A stretch of DNA of 11,438 nucleotides from Nitrospirota bacterium (GCA_021790695.1 JAJYGJ010000002.1:1-11438), one strand, 5' to 3'. Counted from the stretch's first letter, positions 5,656 to 11,438 are shown. Numbers and translations are program-made. Notes: a model not told the origin generated them from the sequence alone.

Positions 5656-5672
5656 GGGGCGCCCGGCGCCCC
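5656..5672. other. Very stable GC hairpin between membrane protein B and the NrfD gene
   Basis: GGGGCGC-CCG-GCGCCCC, a 7-base perfect stem with a 3-base loop, in the 112-base gap. No T run follows on the plus strand, so it is not a canonical terminator of the operon. On the minus strand CCTTTTTCCC follows, but no minus-strand gene lies there. It may instead be a processing or mRNA-stability element that sets the ratio of upstream to downstream subunits. Confidence 0.4.
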
Positions 5673-5736
5673 CCTCCGGTTCCAATGCAGATTGATGATT
5701 TTTTCTTCCATGTGAAATGGAAAAGGAGGAAGCGGG

Positions 5737-6981
5737 ATGGAAAACCGTGAGGTCCAACTTTCAGATATAGTCAAGGGCGTTGCCGCTTCATTTGATTCGT
5801 CGTTTCCGGCCAACTGGTGGTCTAACGTCCTGGAGCACCTGTCGGGCAGAAAAATCTTCTACGTGCTGCTGGCCCTGAGCGGCCTTATAGTCTTTGCCGC
5901 CGCCATGGCGGGGCTGGACGCGTTGAACATCGGGCACCGGGTCGCCTACGGGGTCACGCGCGAGATTCCCTGGGGCCTGCTCATAGCCACCTATATATTT
6001 TTCGTCGTCACCTCGACAGGTCTTTGCATCGTCTCCAGCATCGGTCATGTCTTCGGCCTGGAGAGCTTTATGCCGATTGCGAAGCGCTCCGTTTTCCTGG
6101 CGATCGTGACCATACTGGCGGGTTTCAGCGTGATCTTCTTCGAGATCGAGAACCCCTTCAGGATGGCCATCTACAACGTGATCTCTCCGAACCTGAGTTC
6201 GAACATCTGGTGGATGGGCACGCTCTACGGCGCATACCTGGTTTTCATGATCATCGAGTACGCGTTTCTGCTGATTGGCAACCACAGGTTCGCGATGTAC
6301 GCCGGCCTCATGGGCCTCATTGCGGGAATTTCAGCCCACAGCAACCTGGGGGCCATTTTTGGCGCCCTGCATGCGCGCCCCTTCTGGTACGGCCCGTTCA
6401 TGCCCATTTACTTCATTGCCTCGGCCATGATGTCGGGCGCCGCGGCGATAATATTCTTCACGTACCTGGGCTACAAGCTAAACGGCGAGATGCTGGACGC
6501 CCCGATGGAGCGCGCCCTCGAGGTCGTGGGTAAAGTGGCGGCGCTGATGATCTCGATCCTGCTGTTTTTCGAGATATGGAAGGTGATCACCGGCCTGGAT
6601 GGCGGACCGTCCGAAGTCGCCACCATGAAGGCCATACTGGCCGGCCCCTACGCGATCAATTTCCTGGGTTTCGAAATAACCATAGGGATGGTTATACCGT
6701 TCATATTGTTCCTGCGCTCCAGGTTCAGGAACATAGGGATGATGTTCGCTGCCTCGATGCTCATGCTGGTGGGGATATTCATGATGAGATACGACATCGT
6801 GGTAGTGGGCCAGATCGTGCCTTCCTACTATGAGCTGGGGGTCAATGAATATTCACATCTGATGGTTTACCACCCCTCTTTCCACGAGATAATGATCACG
6901 GCGGGGGGCATGGGCATCGCGGCGATGACTTTCCTTCTGGGGGAGCGCGTCTTCAGGGGGCACAAGTCGGAAATCCATTAG
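5737..6981 (+). CDS. NrfD/PsrC-family integral membrane, quinone-interacting subunit
   Basis: A 414-residue membrane protein of the NrfD/PsrC/HybB type, which anchors periplasmic iron-sulfur or cytochrome partners and exchanges electrons with menaquinone. About ten hydrophobic helices can be drawn, near residues 39-60, 78-101, 117-136, 158-180, 184-205, 221-245, 262-284, 306-327, 333-351 and 384-402. Family-like words are GLDALNIGHRVAYG (59-72), the early EIPWGLLIATYIFF (76-89), AHSNLGAIFGALHARPFWYG (200-219) and PIYFIASAMMSGAA (223-236). It has no CxxCH or iron-sulfur cysteines. AAAAGGAGG precedes the ATG. The ferredoxin and cytochrome genes follow directly, so this is the membrane core of the predicted complex. 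The direction of electron flow cannot be read from sequence. Confidence 0.92.
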   Translation: MENREVQLSDIVKGVAASFDSSFPANWWSNVLEHLSGRKIFYVLLALSGLIVFAAAMAGLDALNIGHRVAYGVTREIPWGLLIATYIFFVVTSTGLCIVSSIGHVFGLESFMPIAKRSVFLAIVTILAGFSVIFFEIENPFRMAIYNVISPNLSSNIWWMGTLYGAYLVFMIIEYAFLLIGNHRFAMYAGLMGLIAGISAHSNLGAIFGALHARPFWYGPFMPIYFIASAMMSGAAAIIFFTYLGYKLNGEMLDAPMERALEVVGKVAALMISILLFFEIWKVITGLDGGPSEVATMKAILAGPYAINFLGFEITIGMVIPFILFLRSRFRNIGMMFAASMLMLVGIFMMRYDIVVVGQIVPSYYELGVNEYSHLMVYHPSFHEIMITAGGMGIAAMTFLLGERVFRGHKSEIH

Positions 6982-6983
6982 GA

Positions 6984-7001
6984 ATTTTCATTTTCATTTT
7001 C
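6984..7001. repeat. Hexamer repeat (ATTTTC)x3
   Basis: Three perfect tandem copies of ATTTTC in the 35-base gap between the NrfD and ferredoxin genes, directly ahead of the ribosome binding site CGGAGGTG. It is AT-rich and unstructured and may simply keep the site open. Copy-number change would alter spacing only upstream of the ribosome binding site. Confidence 0.6.
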
Positions 7002-7016
7002 AATCGGAGGTGTGAG

Positions 7017-7769
7017 ATGATGCCCAACGGGATTGACCTTGACGGTTTGAAAAAGGGAGGCGCTTCGCCCTCCGGAGTGGAACGCCGGGAGTTCCTGAAG
7101 ATCGGGCTTGCGATTACCGGCGTCTTTGCCGGCGGGACCGTGTTTTCACTCGCCTCAAACGTGGGGCGGGCCCTGGCCTCGCCCGACGAAGTATATAAAA
7201 AATACCCGTACAAGCCCCATTACAGCATGGTCATCCGGCAGAACCGCTGCATCGACTGCGAGCGGTGCAAGCAGGCCTGCAAGGCGACCAACCACGTGCC
7301 GGATTACGGCTACCGGACCACGATACTGGAGAAGGACGTGCCCGGCGCCATCGGCCAGAAGCGGGAGTTCATACCGGTGCTCTGCAACCAGTGCAACAAC
7401 CCCCCGTGCGTCAGGGCGTGCCCGACGGGGGCCAGCTACAAGGACAAGACAACCGGCATAGTCCTGATAGAAGACAAGAAGTGCATCGGGTGCAAGACCT
7501 GCATGCTGGCGTGCCCCTATAACGCGCGTTACTTCGACGATGAAAAGCGCTCCGTGGACAAATGCAACTTCTGCTTCGACACGCGCCTTTCAAAAGGGGA
7601 GAAGCTCACCGCATGCGCGGCCATATGCCCCGCCCATGCCCGGGTCTTCGGCGACCTCTCGGAGCGCGGCGGCGAGGTCTACCAACTCGTGCACCAGATC
7701 GTGACGCCCGTCTGGGTGCTCAGGCCGTCAGTAGGCACGAAACCAAACGTGTTTTATACGAAAGGATAG
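7017..7769 (+). CDS. Tat-exported ferredoxin-like subunit with four [4Fe-4S] cluster motifs (NrfC/PsrB/HmcB type)
   Basis: A 250-residue periplasmic electron-transfer protein. The N-terminus has a twin-arginine signal: ERREFLKIG (22-30), then a hydrophobic stretch (about 30-47) and a likely cleavage near ALA-SP (52-56). Sixteen cysteines form four clusters: C78-x2-C-x2-C-x3-C88, C123-x2-C-x4-C-x3-C135, C156-x2-C-x2-C-x3-C166, and C183-x2-C-x13-C-x3-C204. This is the standard four-cluster DmsB/NrfC layout, with no Cys missing. ATG 7017 and ATG 7020 are both usable; GGAGGTG is upstream. In such complexes this subunit passes electrons between the NrfD membrane protein and a periplasmic partner, here most simply the cytochrome encoded 4 bases downstream. 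No molybdopterin catalytic subunit is adjacent. Confidence 0.93.
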   Translation: MMPNGIDLDGLKKGGASPSGVERREFLKIGLAITGVFAGGTVFSLASNVGRALASPDEVYKKYPYKPHYSMVIRQNRCIDCERCKQACKATNHVPDYGYRTTILEKDVPGAIGQKREFIPVLCNQCNNPPCVRACPTGASYKDKTTGIVLIEDKKCIGCKTCMLACPYNARYFDDEKRSVDKCNFCFDTRLSKGEKLTACAAICPAHARVFGDLSERGGEVYQLVHQIVTPVWVLRPSVGTKPNVFYTKG

Positions 7770-7773
7770 AGAT

Positions 7774-8664
7774 ATGATCAAACATAAACCATTGCCAGTT
7801 CTGGTCATGATCTCCATGTTCTCGCTTGTCTGCCTTTGGGCGGCCTTCCGCCCCTCAGGCGCCGGCGCGGACCTTATAAAGCCGTACAAGGGCGACATCG
7901 TGTATACGGAACCCCTCAAGGCGGTTGTCTTCAGCCACGAGGCCCATGTCGTAAAAAATGGCATCGGCTGCGGCGCGTGCCACAGCGGGCTCTTTGCCCC
8001 CGCCGCGAACAGCGCCCAGGAGAAAGGCGACTTTACGATGGCCTCGTTTTCCAGGGGCAAATATTGCGGGGCCTGCCATAACGGGCGGACGGCGTTTTCC
8101 TCGAATTCCGAGTGCGCGCGCTGCCATGTCGGGGTGAAAGGGGCGGGGGCCTATGCAAAAACGGCCGCCGTGGAGGGCGTAACCCTTTCTCCCCCGGCCG
8201 GGAAGCTGGAACTGGGCAGCGGGGACAGCGCGGTGGAATTCAGCCACGAGGTACATGCGGGAATCTTCAACTGTGCGCGGTGCCATTCCGGCATGTTCCC
8301 CATGAGCGCGGGCAAGACGGAAATTACAATGGACGCGATAAACCGCGGCAGGTCCTGCGGTTCGTGCCATGACGGCAAGACGGCGTTTTCGGCCGGGCAG
8401 TGCTCGCGCTGCCACGCTAAGGTGCCCGCCCCGACGACGGACCTTGTGTACGCCGCCAGGGGCATGAAGAGCGTCCGCTTCAGCCACGCCTTCCATACCC
8501 GGATGTTCAAGTGCGGGCAGTGCCATACCAAACGCTTCAAGATGCAGGAGGGCGCAAGCGGGATGAACATGAACGCCATGTACAGCGGCAGGTTCTGCGG
8601 TTCCTGCCATGACGGCAAGGCCGCATTTGCCGTTATGGACTGCGGCAAATGCCACAGGAAGTGA
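7774..8664 (+). CDS. Nonaheme c-type cytochrome built of three c7-type triheme modules
   Basis: A 296-residue exported cytochrome. A basic N-terminus and hydrophobic segment (about 6-25) form a Sec signal with a likely cleavage near GAGA-D (29-33). Nine CxxCH heme sites lie at residues 66, 98, 114, 167, 195, 210, 247, 275 and 290. They fall into three modules of about 100 residues, each FSHxxH (53, 156, 236), CxxCH, Met, GxxCGxCH(N/D)GxxAF, CxxCH. The pattern matches the c(7)-type triheme ('nanowire') cytochrome domain family. The mature chain has exactly six His outside CxxCH, two per module, so one heme per module lacks a distal His. A Met lies exactly nine residues before the middle CxxCH each time (89, 186, 266). 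The gene starts 4 bases after the ferredoxin stop, so it is the periplasmic partner of the NrfD/ferredoxin pair. The terminal acceptor or donor is unknown. Confidence 0.93.
   Translation: MIKHKPLPVLVMISMFSLVCLWAAFRPSGAGADLIKPYKGDIVYTEPLKAVVFSHEAHVVKNGIGCGACHSGLFAPAANSAQEKGDFTMASFSRGKYCGACHNGRTAFSSNSECARCHVGVKGAGAYAKTAAVEGVTLSPPAGKLELGSGDSAVEFSHEVHAGIFNCARCHSGMFPMSAGKTEITMDAINRGRSCGSCHDGKTAFSAGQCSRCHAKVPAPTTDLVYAARGMKSVRFSHAFHTRMFKCGQCHTKRFKMQEGASGMNMNAMYSGRFCGSCHDGKAAFAVMDCGKCHRK
8347..8619 (+). repeat. Near-identical DNA copies in cytochrome modules 2 and 3
   Basis: A 33-base stretch at 8347-8379 recurs at 8587-8619 with only two mismatches, exactly 240 bases apart. Both encode GR-x-CGSCHDGK around the middle heme. 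Module 1 (around 8058-8090) is much more diverged at the DNA level. This suggests that modules 2 and 3 arose from a more recent duplication or have been homogenised. Confidence 0.7.
8623..8652. other. Perfect 10-base inverted repeat at the 3' end of the cytochrome gene
   Basis: GCATTTGCCG (8623-8632) pairs with CGGCAAATGC (8643-8652) around a 10-base loop. It lies within the last codons and spans the final heme site. TTTTTATTTTTA follows at 8671-8682, 18 bases after the stem. That is too far for a classic intrinsic terminator, but an mRNA-stabilising or slow-termination role is possible. Confidence 0.45.
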
Positions 8665-8730
8665 GGTGGATTTTTATTTTTATGCCTGGGAGGAAAACGG
8701 CTTCGTCGGCAGGAATGGATATCGGAGGAT

Positions 8731-8907
8731 ATGGAAAAAGCAAAAATCGACAGTTGCATAAACAGATGCAAGAAAGATCATCCCGTTATTTATTTTTGGG
8801 AGAGCAAATGCCCGCTTTGCGAGGCATTATCCGCCGTCGATGATCTGAATGAACGCATTGAATATCTGGAGGAGTATAAATTGAATAACGTTTCATTGAC
8901 GAAATGA
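8731..8907 (+). CDS. Small Cys-bearing protein, 58 residues
   Basis: A small gene downstream of the cytochrome. It reads MEKAKIDSCINRCKKDHPV, then YFWESKCPLCEAL and an acidic heptad-like helix (SAVDDLNERIEYLEEYK), and ends NNVSLTK. There are four Cys, as C9-x3-C13 and C27-x2-C30, so a small zinc-binding or redox site followed by a short coiled coil is plausible. It has no signal peptide, which suggests a cytoplasmic location. GGAGG at 8724-8728 is only 2 bases from the ATG, tighter than normal. No other in-frame ATG/GTG/TTG fits. The composition is far more protein-like than the overlapping +3 frame. It probably belongs to the cytochrome operon, but no function is known to me. Confidence 0.6.
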   Translation: MEKAKIDSCINRCKKDHPVIYFWESKCPLCEALSAVDDLNERIEYLEEYKLNNVSLTK

Positions 8908-8921
8908 GGAGGGAGACAGTC

Positions 8922-9023
8922 GTGAACGGGCCATATGATAATCGACGGCGCCGGACTGGCTGGGAAGACGGTGGGCAGATCGCAAACGGGACCTTGAAGG
9001 CTCCCGGTCCGGGCCGCGATTGA
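8922..9023 (+). CDS. Doubtful 33-residue ORF with strong ribosome binding site
   Basis: GAGGAGGGAG (8906-8915), overlapping the stop of the 58-residue gene, is well placed for GTG 8922. It opens a short basic, Gly-rich frame (starts VNGPYDNRRRRTGW) ending at TGA 9021-9023. No family or structure is recognisable. It could be a leader peptide, a decayed gene left behind its ribosome binding site, or chance. Confidence 0.2.
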   Translation: MNGPYDNRRRRTGWEDGGQIANGTLKAPGPGRD

Positions 9024-9066
9024 TTCTTTAAGCCGAAAAGTTTAAATATAACTAAATAAATCAAGG
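9020..9066 (+). promoter_or_regulatory. AT-rich promoter region of the MerR-family gene
   Basis: After GC-rich sequence, an AT-rich block leads into the regulator gene. TTGATT (9020-9025) could be a -35. With 16-17 bases spacing the -10 would be TTAAAT or TAAATA (9042-9048). TATAAC (9047-9052) also looks -10-like but is too far. If TTAAAT were used, the transcript would start only about 15 bases before ATG 9067, which would favour the later start at 9121. Confidence 0.35.
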
Positions 9067-9525
9067 ATGATGAGGAAATCCAGAAGCTGCGAATTGTTTT
9101 CGGGCAAAAACAAGCAGGATATGCCACTTTACCCCATTGGAGTGGTCTCCGAACTTGTGGGAACGACCGACCAGACCCTCAGGATTTATGAAAAGCACGG
9201 GTTTCTGAAACCCTCCAGGCGGAACAAAAAGCGCTATTACTCGGAAAACGACATCAAGTGGCTCATGTGCATCCGCGAGCTTATCCACCACAAGAAGATA
9301 AGCATAGAAGGGATAAAGCGCCTGCTGCAGTACGCCCCCTGCTGGGAGATTACCAAGTGCACCGAGGAGCGGAAGTCCAACTGCTCGGCTTATATCGACA
9401 AGGCGAAACCCTGCTGGGAATTAAACCGCATGATATGCAACCGCTCCACGGGCCGCATCTGCGAAGACTGCATCGTCTATCTGTCCGCCGTAAAGCAGAA
9501 GAAATTAAAGGGCTCCGCGTCTTAA
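9067..9525 (+). CDS. MerR-family transcriptional regulator with Cys-rich two-CW-like C-terminus
   Basis: 152 residues as drawn from ATG 9067. The conserved domain begins only at MPLYPIGVVSELVGTTDQTL (residue 19, ATG 9121), so the first 18 residues may not be translated. Ribosome binding sites are weak for both starts. Residues about 22-90 form the winged helix-turn-helix: IGVVSELVGTTDQTLRIYEK, then the wing GFLKPSRRNKKRYYSENDI. The C-terminal third is not a standard MerR coiled coil. It holds seven Cys in two repeats: CWEITKC-x7-CSAY (92-109) and CWE-x5-C-x7-CEDCIVY (116-138). This Cys pattern suggests a metal or redox/iron-sulfur sensor, which would suit control of the adjacent cytochrome operon. 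The target is inferred from neighbourhood only. Confidence 0.88.
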   Translation: MMRKSRSCELFSGKNKQDMPLYPIGVVSELVGTTDQTLRIYEKHGFLKPSRRNKKRYYSENDIKWLMCIRELIHHKKISIEGIKRLLQYAPCWEITKCTEERKSNCSAYIDKAKPCWELNRMICNRSTGRICEDCIVYLSAVKQKKLKGSAS

Positions 9526-9726
9526 GAGCCGGGTGTGTCTGACCTTTCGTTTCCCGCCAAGGCGGGATTCCGGGCGTATCCACAGCGGATCTATTGAATT
9601 GCCTTCAGGGCGAAGCGCAAAAGGTCCGTTAAGATGCGGCGCTGCGTGTCCGTCCGCTTGCGCCCTCTCTCAAGGAGCAGGCACACATACCCGGTTATTA
9701 CCGTGCGAATCCGGGGTGTTCTGAAA
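9526..9726. other. Convergent intergenic gap between the MerR gene and the phosphomannomutase gene
   Basis: 201 bases with no convincing gene. A minus-strand frame from about 9687 to 9591 (CLLLERGRKRTDTQRRIL...) is helical-looking but has no ribosome binding site and no recognised homology. The only clear structure is the small hairpin at 9552-9567. Confidence 0.5.
9552..9567. terminator. Small perfect hairpin between convergent genes
   Basis: TCCCGCC-AA-GGCGGGA is a perfect 16-base hairpin (realistically 6 pairs with a CAAG loop) 27 bases after the regulator stop. No strong T run follows on either strand (TTCCGGG on plus, AACGAAAGG on minus). It is at best a weak bidirectional terminator, or a copy of a dispersed palindromic repeat. 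Confidence 0.3.
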
Positions 9727-11094
9727 TTAAAGCAGCTTTTGAAGCCTGCCTTCAAGGTCCCGGCGTATGCCGTCAAGCGCGCCCTGCGTCTTCGCCTCGA
9801 ACCGGAGCACAAGCGCCGGCTGGGTGTTCGAGGCCCGGACCAGTCCCCAGCCTTCCTGGTAACGCACTCTCGCGCCGTCTATGTCGATTACGGGATGGTC
9901 CCTCCGCAATTCTTCCCTCAGGCGCTCAACGACCGCGAATTTCCTGTCGTCCGGGCAATCGAGGCGGATCTCGGGCGTCGAGTGCAGCCGGGGAAGGCCC
10001 GTGAGCAACCTTTTTACCGAATACGGCGGACCGTTTCTCTTAAGCGCTTCCATGAGGCGAAGCGATGCGTATACGGCGTCGTCAAAACCGAAATACCTGT
10101 CCTTGAAGAAGATGTGTCCGCTCATCTCGCCGGCCAGAAGCGCCCCGGATTCCTTCATCTTGCTCTTTATGATGGAGTGGCCGGTCTTCCACATCAGCGG
10201 TTTTCCTCCGCGCGCCTCAATGTCGTCGTAGAGGCTCTGAGAGCACTTGACCTCTCCGATTATGGTCGCCCCGGGGTTTCTTGAGAGCACTTCCCTCGCA
10301 AAGAGCGCAAGGAGCCTGTCGCCCCAGATGATCTCCCCGTCGCCGTCCACCACGCCTATCCTGTCGCCGTCCCCGTCGTAGCCTATGCCTATGTCGGCCC
10401 TCTCGCTTTTTACCGCGGCTATGAGGTCTTTGAGGTTTTCAACCACAACGGGGTCGGGGTGATGGTTCGGGAACCTGCCGTCGGGAGTGCAGTACAGTGA
10501 AACGGTCTCTGCCCCGAATTCCGCGAAGAGCTGCGGCGCCACGATGCCGGCCACGCCGTTGCCGGCGTCCAGGACGGCCTTTATGCCGCTGAATGTCGTG
10601 AACTGGCCGCGCATGTACCCTACATAATCGGGAATGATCGGCCTCGTGCTCAGGGTCCCGCCGCCGTTTACGGTCCTGCCCTCCTCGATGCAGCGTTTTA
10701 TAAGCTGGATGTCCTTCCCGTGGATGGTCTCGGTCCCCATCGAGAGTTTAAGCCCGTTATACTCGCCCGGGTTGTGGCTTGCGGTTATCATGAGGCCGCC
10801 CTGGACGGGAAGCCTGAAGAGGGAAAAATACTGAAGCGGCGTCGGGCAGACCCCTATGTCGATGACATCGAGGCCGCTTTCGGTGAGCGCCCGCGCCAGG
10901 GCGTCGAGCATCAAGGGAGAACTCGTCCTGGCGTCGCGCCCTATCGTTACGGAGAGTTGCCTCTCTTCGGGGAACCGCTGTCGAAGGCAGTAAGCGAACG
11001 CCCTGCCTATCCGGTAGACAGCCTCCCCGTCAAGGTCGGCGCCCCAGACCCCGCGTATATCGTATTCCCGGAATATCCGGGCCGGGGGGGTCAC
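9727..11094 (-). CDS. Phosphomannomutase/phosphoglucomutase (alpha-D-phosphohexomutase)
   Basis: A 455-residue cytoplasmic enzyme interconverting hexose 1- and 6-phosphates for GDP-mannose or UDP-glucose and hence LPS/exopolysaccharide. It is AlgC-like in length and layout. Start region: ARIFREYDIRG (5-15). Catalytic phosphoserine loop: TASHNP with Ser106. Metal loop: DGDGDR (240-245). Sugar-binding loop: GEMSGH (322-327). C-terminal phosphate-binding loop: RASNTQP (420-426). All key residues are intact. I chose GTG 11092-11094 because it overlaps the stop of the upstream TPR gene (GTGA) and fits the family N-terminus. A longer open frame upstream to 11169 would only run through the TPR gene in another frame. 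Mannose versus glucose specificity cannot be read by eye. Confidence 0.95.
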   Translation of the reverse strand: MTPPARIFREYDIRGVWGADLDGEAVYRIGRAFAYCLRQRFPEERQLSVTIGRDARTSSPLMLDALARALTESGLDVIDIGVCPTPLQYFSLFRLPVQGGLMITASHNPGEYNGLKLSMGTETIHGKDIQLIKRCIEEGRTVNGGGTLSTRPIIPDYVGYMRGQFTTFSGIKAVLDAGNGVAGIVAPQLFAEFGAETVSLYCTPDGRFPNHHPDPVVVENLKDLIAAVKSERADIGIGYDGDGDRIGVVDGDGEIIWGDRLLALFAREVLSRNPGATIIGEVKCSQSLYDDIEARGGKPLMWKTGHSIIKSKMKESGALLAGEMSGHIFFKDRYFGFDDAVYASLRLMEALKRNGPPYSVKRLLTGLPRLHSTPEIRLDCPDDRKFAVVERLREELRRDHPVIDIDGARVRYQEGWGLVRASNTQPALVLRFEAKTQGALDGIRRDLEGRLQKLL

Positions 11095-11438
11095 CTGACG
11101 TTCCAGGCCGTCACCGTACCGGCTACGGCCCTGGAGCGCCCCGCCGGTTTTTTCCCGGCGGAGGGGCAAGTCTTTTTCCCTGCCGGGCAGATGAGGCCTT
11201 CGGGACGGAAACGGAATTTTGGATTTATGCGGTAGGCCATGCCGAAGTACGACCTGGCCTGTCTGTATCTGCCCAGCTTGTAACTGGAGTAGCCAAGCAG
11301 GTAGTAAGCCTCCGCCGACGGCGCTTTTTTCACGTAACCACTGAGCAGTTTTATCGTTTTCCGGTAGTCCGCCCTGGAATAGGCGGCGCGGGCCTCCAAG
11401 CAGGCGGAGGCCGCAAAAGCCCGGCCGGCGAAGGCCAA
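11091..11438 (-). CDS. TPR-repeat protein, 5' end beyond window
   Basis: C-terminal 115 residues of a frame open to the window edge. The first visible residues (AFAGRAFAASACLEARAAY) look like the end of a signal peptide, so the true start is probably just outside and the protein exported. Two TPR-like helical hairpins follow. The first is AYSRADYRKTIKLLSGYVKKAP. The second is a clear TPR, AEAYYLLGYSSYKLGRYRQA followed by RSYFGMAYRINPKF. The tail is basic with two Cys (ICPAGKKTC). The stop overlaps the start of the phosphomannomutase gene by 4 bases, so the two are translationally coupled. A role in envelope polysaccharide export or assembly would fit but is only inferred. Confidence 0.8.
   Translation of the reverse strand: MAFAGRAFAASACLEARAAYSRADYRKTIKLLSGYVKKAPSAEAYYLLGYSSYKLGRYRQARSYFGMAYRINPKFRFRPEGLICPAGKKTCPSAGKKPAGRSRAVAGTVTAWNVR

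Noticed and set aside
7855..8655. 266-residue minus-strand frame opposite the cytochrome.
   Set aside because: Composition is a mirror of repeated CxxCH codons, with no recognisable protein and no ribosome binding site.
7774..8664. Orthologue of the Desulfovibrio nine-heme cytochrome NhcA.
   Set aside because: Heme number agrees, but the modules are c7-type with an FSHxxH start and one missing distal His each. NhcA is built from c3-type tetraheme domains as I know it.
8935..8997. 20-residue frame beginning MIIDGAGLAGKTVG, reminiscent of a nucleotide-binding Gly-rich N-terminus.
   Set aside because: Too short, poorly spaced from the ribosome binding site and ends at once. No continuation in any frame that I can follow.
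9634..10284. 216-residue plus-strand frame opposite the phosphomannomutase.
   Set aside because: Shadow frame of a well-supported minus-strand gene. Arg/Val-rich and without family features.
1..11438. tRNA, rRNA, CRISPR array, transposon or prophage features.
   Set aside because: No cloverleaf, regular repeat-spacer pattern, transposase, integrase or terminal inverted repeats could be found by eye on either strand.

Overview
The window comes from a GC-rich bacterial chromosome with strong GGAGG-type ribosome binding sites. Its gene content is a threonine/homocysteine biosynthesis cluster next to a multiheme cytochrome/NrfD respiratory operon with small accessory proteins. This points to an anaerobic or metal/sulfur-metabolising lineage such as Nitrospirota or the former Deltaproteobacteria. 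The phylum is inferred from gene content only. No rRNA, tRNA, CRISPR array, insertion sequence or phage gene is visible.

Region 1 (1-4139, plus strand) is an amino-acid block: threonine synthase (5' end off the window, with an in-frame TGA at a position where I recall a Trp in the family), a MoaD/ThiS-type sulfur carrier, a NIL-domain protein, an alkaline-phosphatase-superfamily protein of the proposed homoserine kinase type, and aspartate kinase. Together these cover the entry to the aspartate pathway (LysC), homoserine phosphorylation and the last step to threonine. The carrier and NIL pair probably deliver sulfur for homocysteine/methionine. A nested hairpin separates the NIL gene from the kinase gene. 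lysC carries an internal ribosome binding site and ATG exactly where the separate beta (ACT) subunit starts in Bacillus and Corynebacterium.

Region 2 (4140-9066, plus strand) starts with an AT-rich control region holding a perfect palindrome and a sigma-54-like (or overlapping sigma-70-like) promoter. Six genes follow: small membrane protein A, an unrecognised 118-residue soluble protein, small membrane protein B (paralogue of A), an NrfD-type integral quinone-interacting protein, a Tat-exported four-cluster ferredoxin, and a nine-heme c-type cytochrome made of three c7-like triheme modules. A 58-residue Cys-bearing small protein, too short for most gene callers, comes next. No molybdopterin oxidoreductase or other catalytic subunit is present. 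The set looks like a membrane electron conduit between the quinone pool and periplasmic cytochromes, resembling in outline the Nhc/Hmc/Tmc complexes of sulfate reducers but with a different cytochrome architecture and three unexplained accessory proteins. The cytochrome has nine CxxCH motifs but only six other histidines in the mature chain. One heme per module therefore cannot be bis-His, and a Met sits at the same place in every module.

Region 3 (9067-9525, plus) is a MerR-family regulator with a Cys-rich C-terminal 'two-CW'-like sensor region. Region 4 (9727-11438, minus) is convergent: a TPR protein (5' end off the window) overlaps by 4 bases the start of a phosphomannomutase/phosphoglucomutase. 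The 9526-9726 gap holds only a small perfect hairpin.
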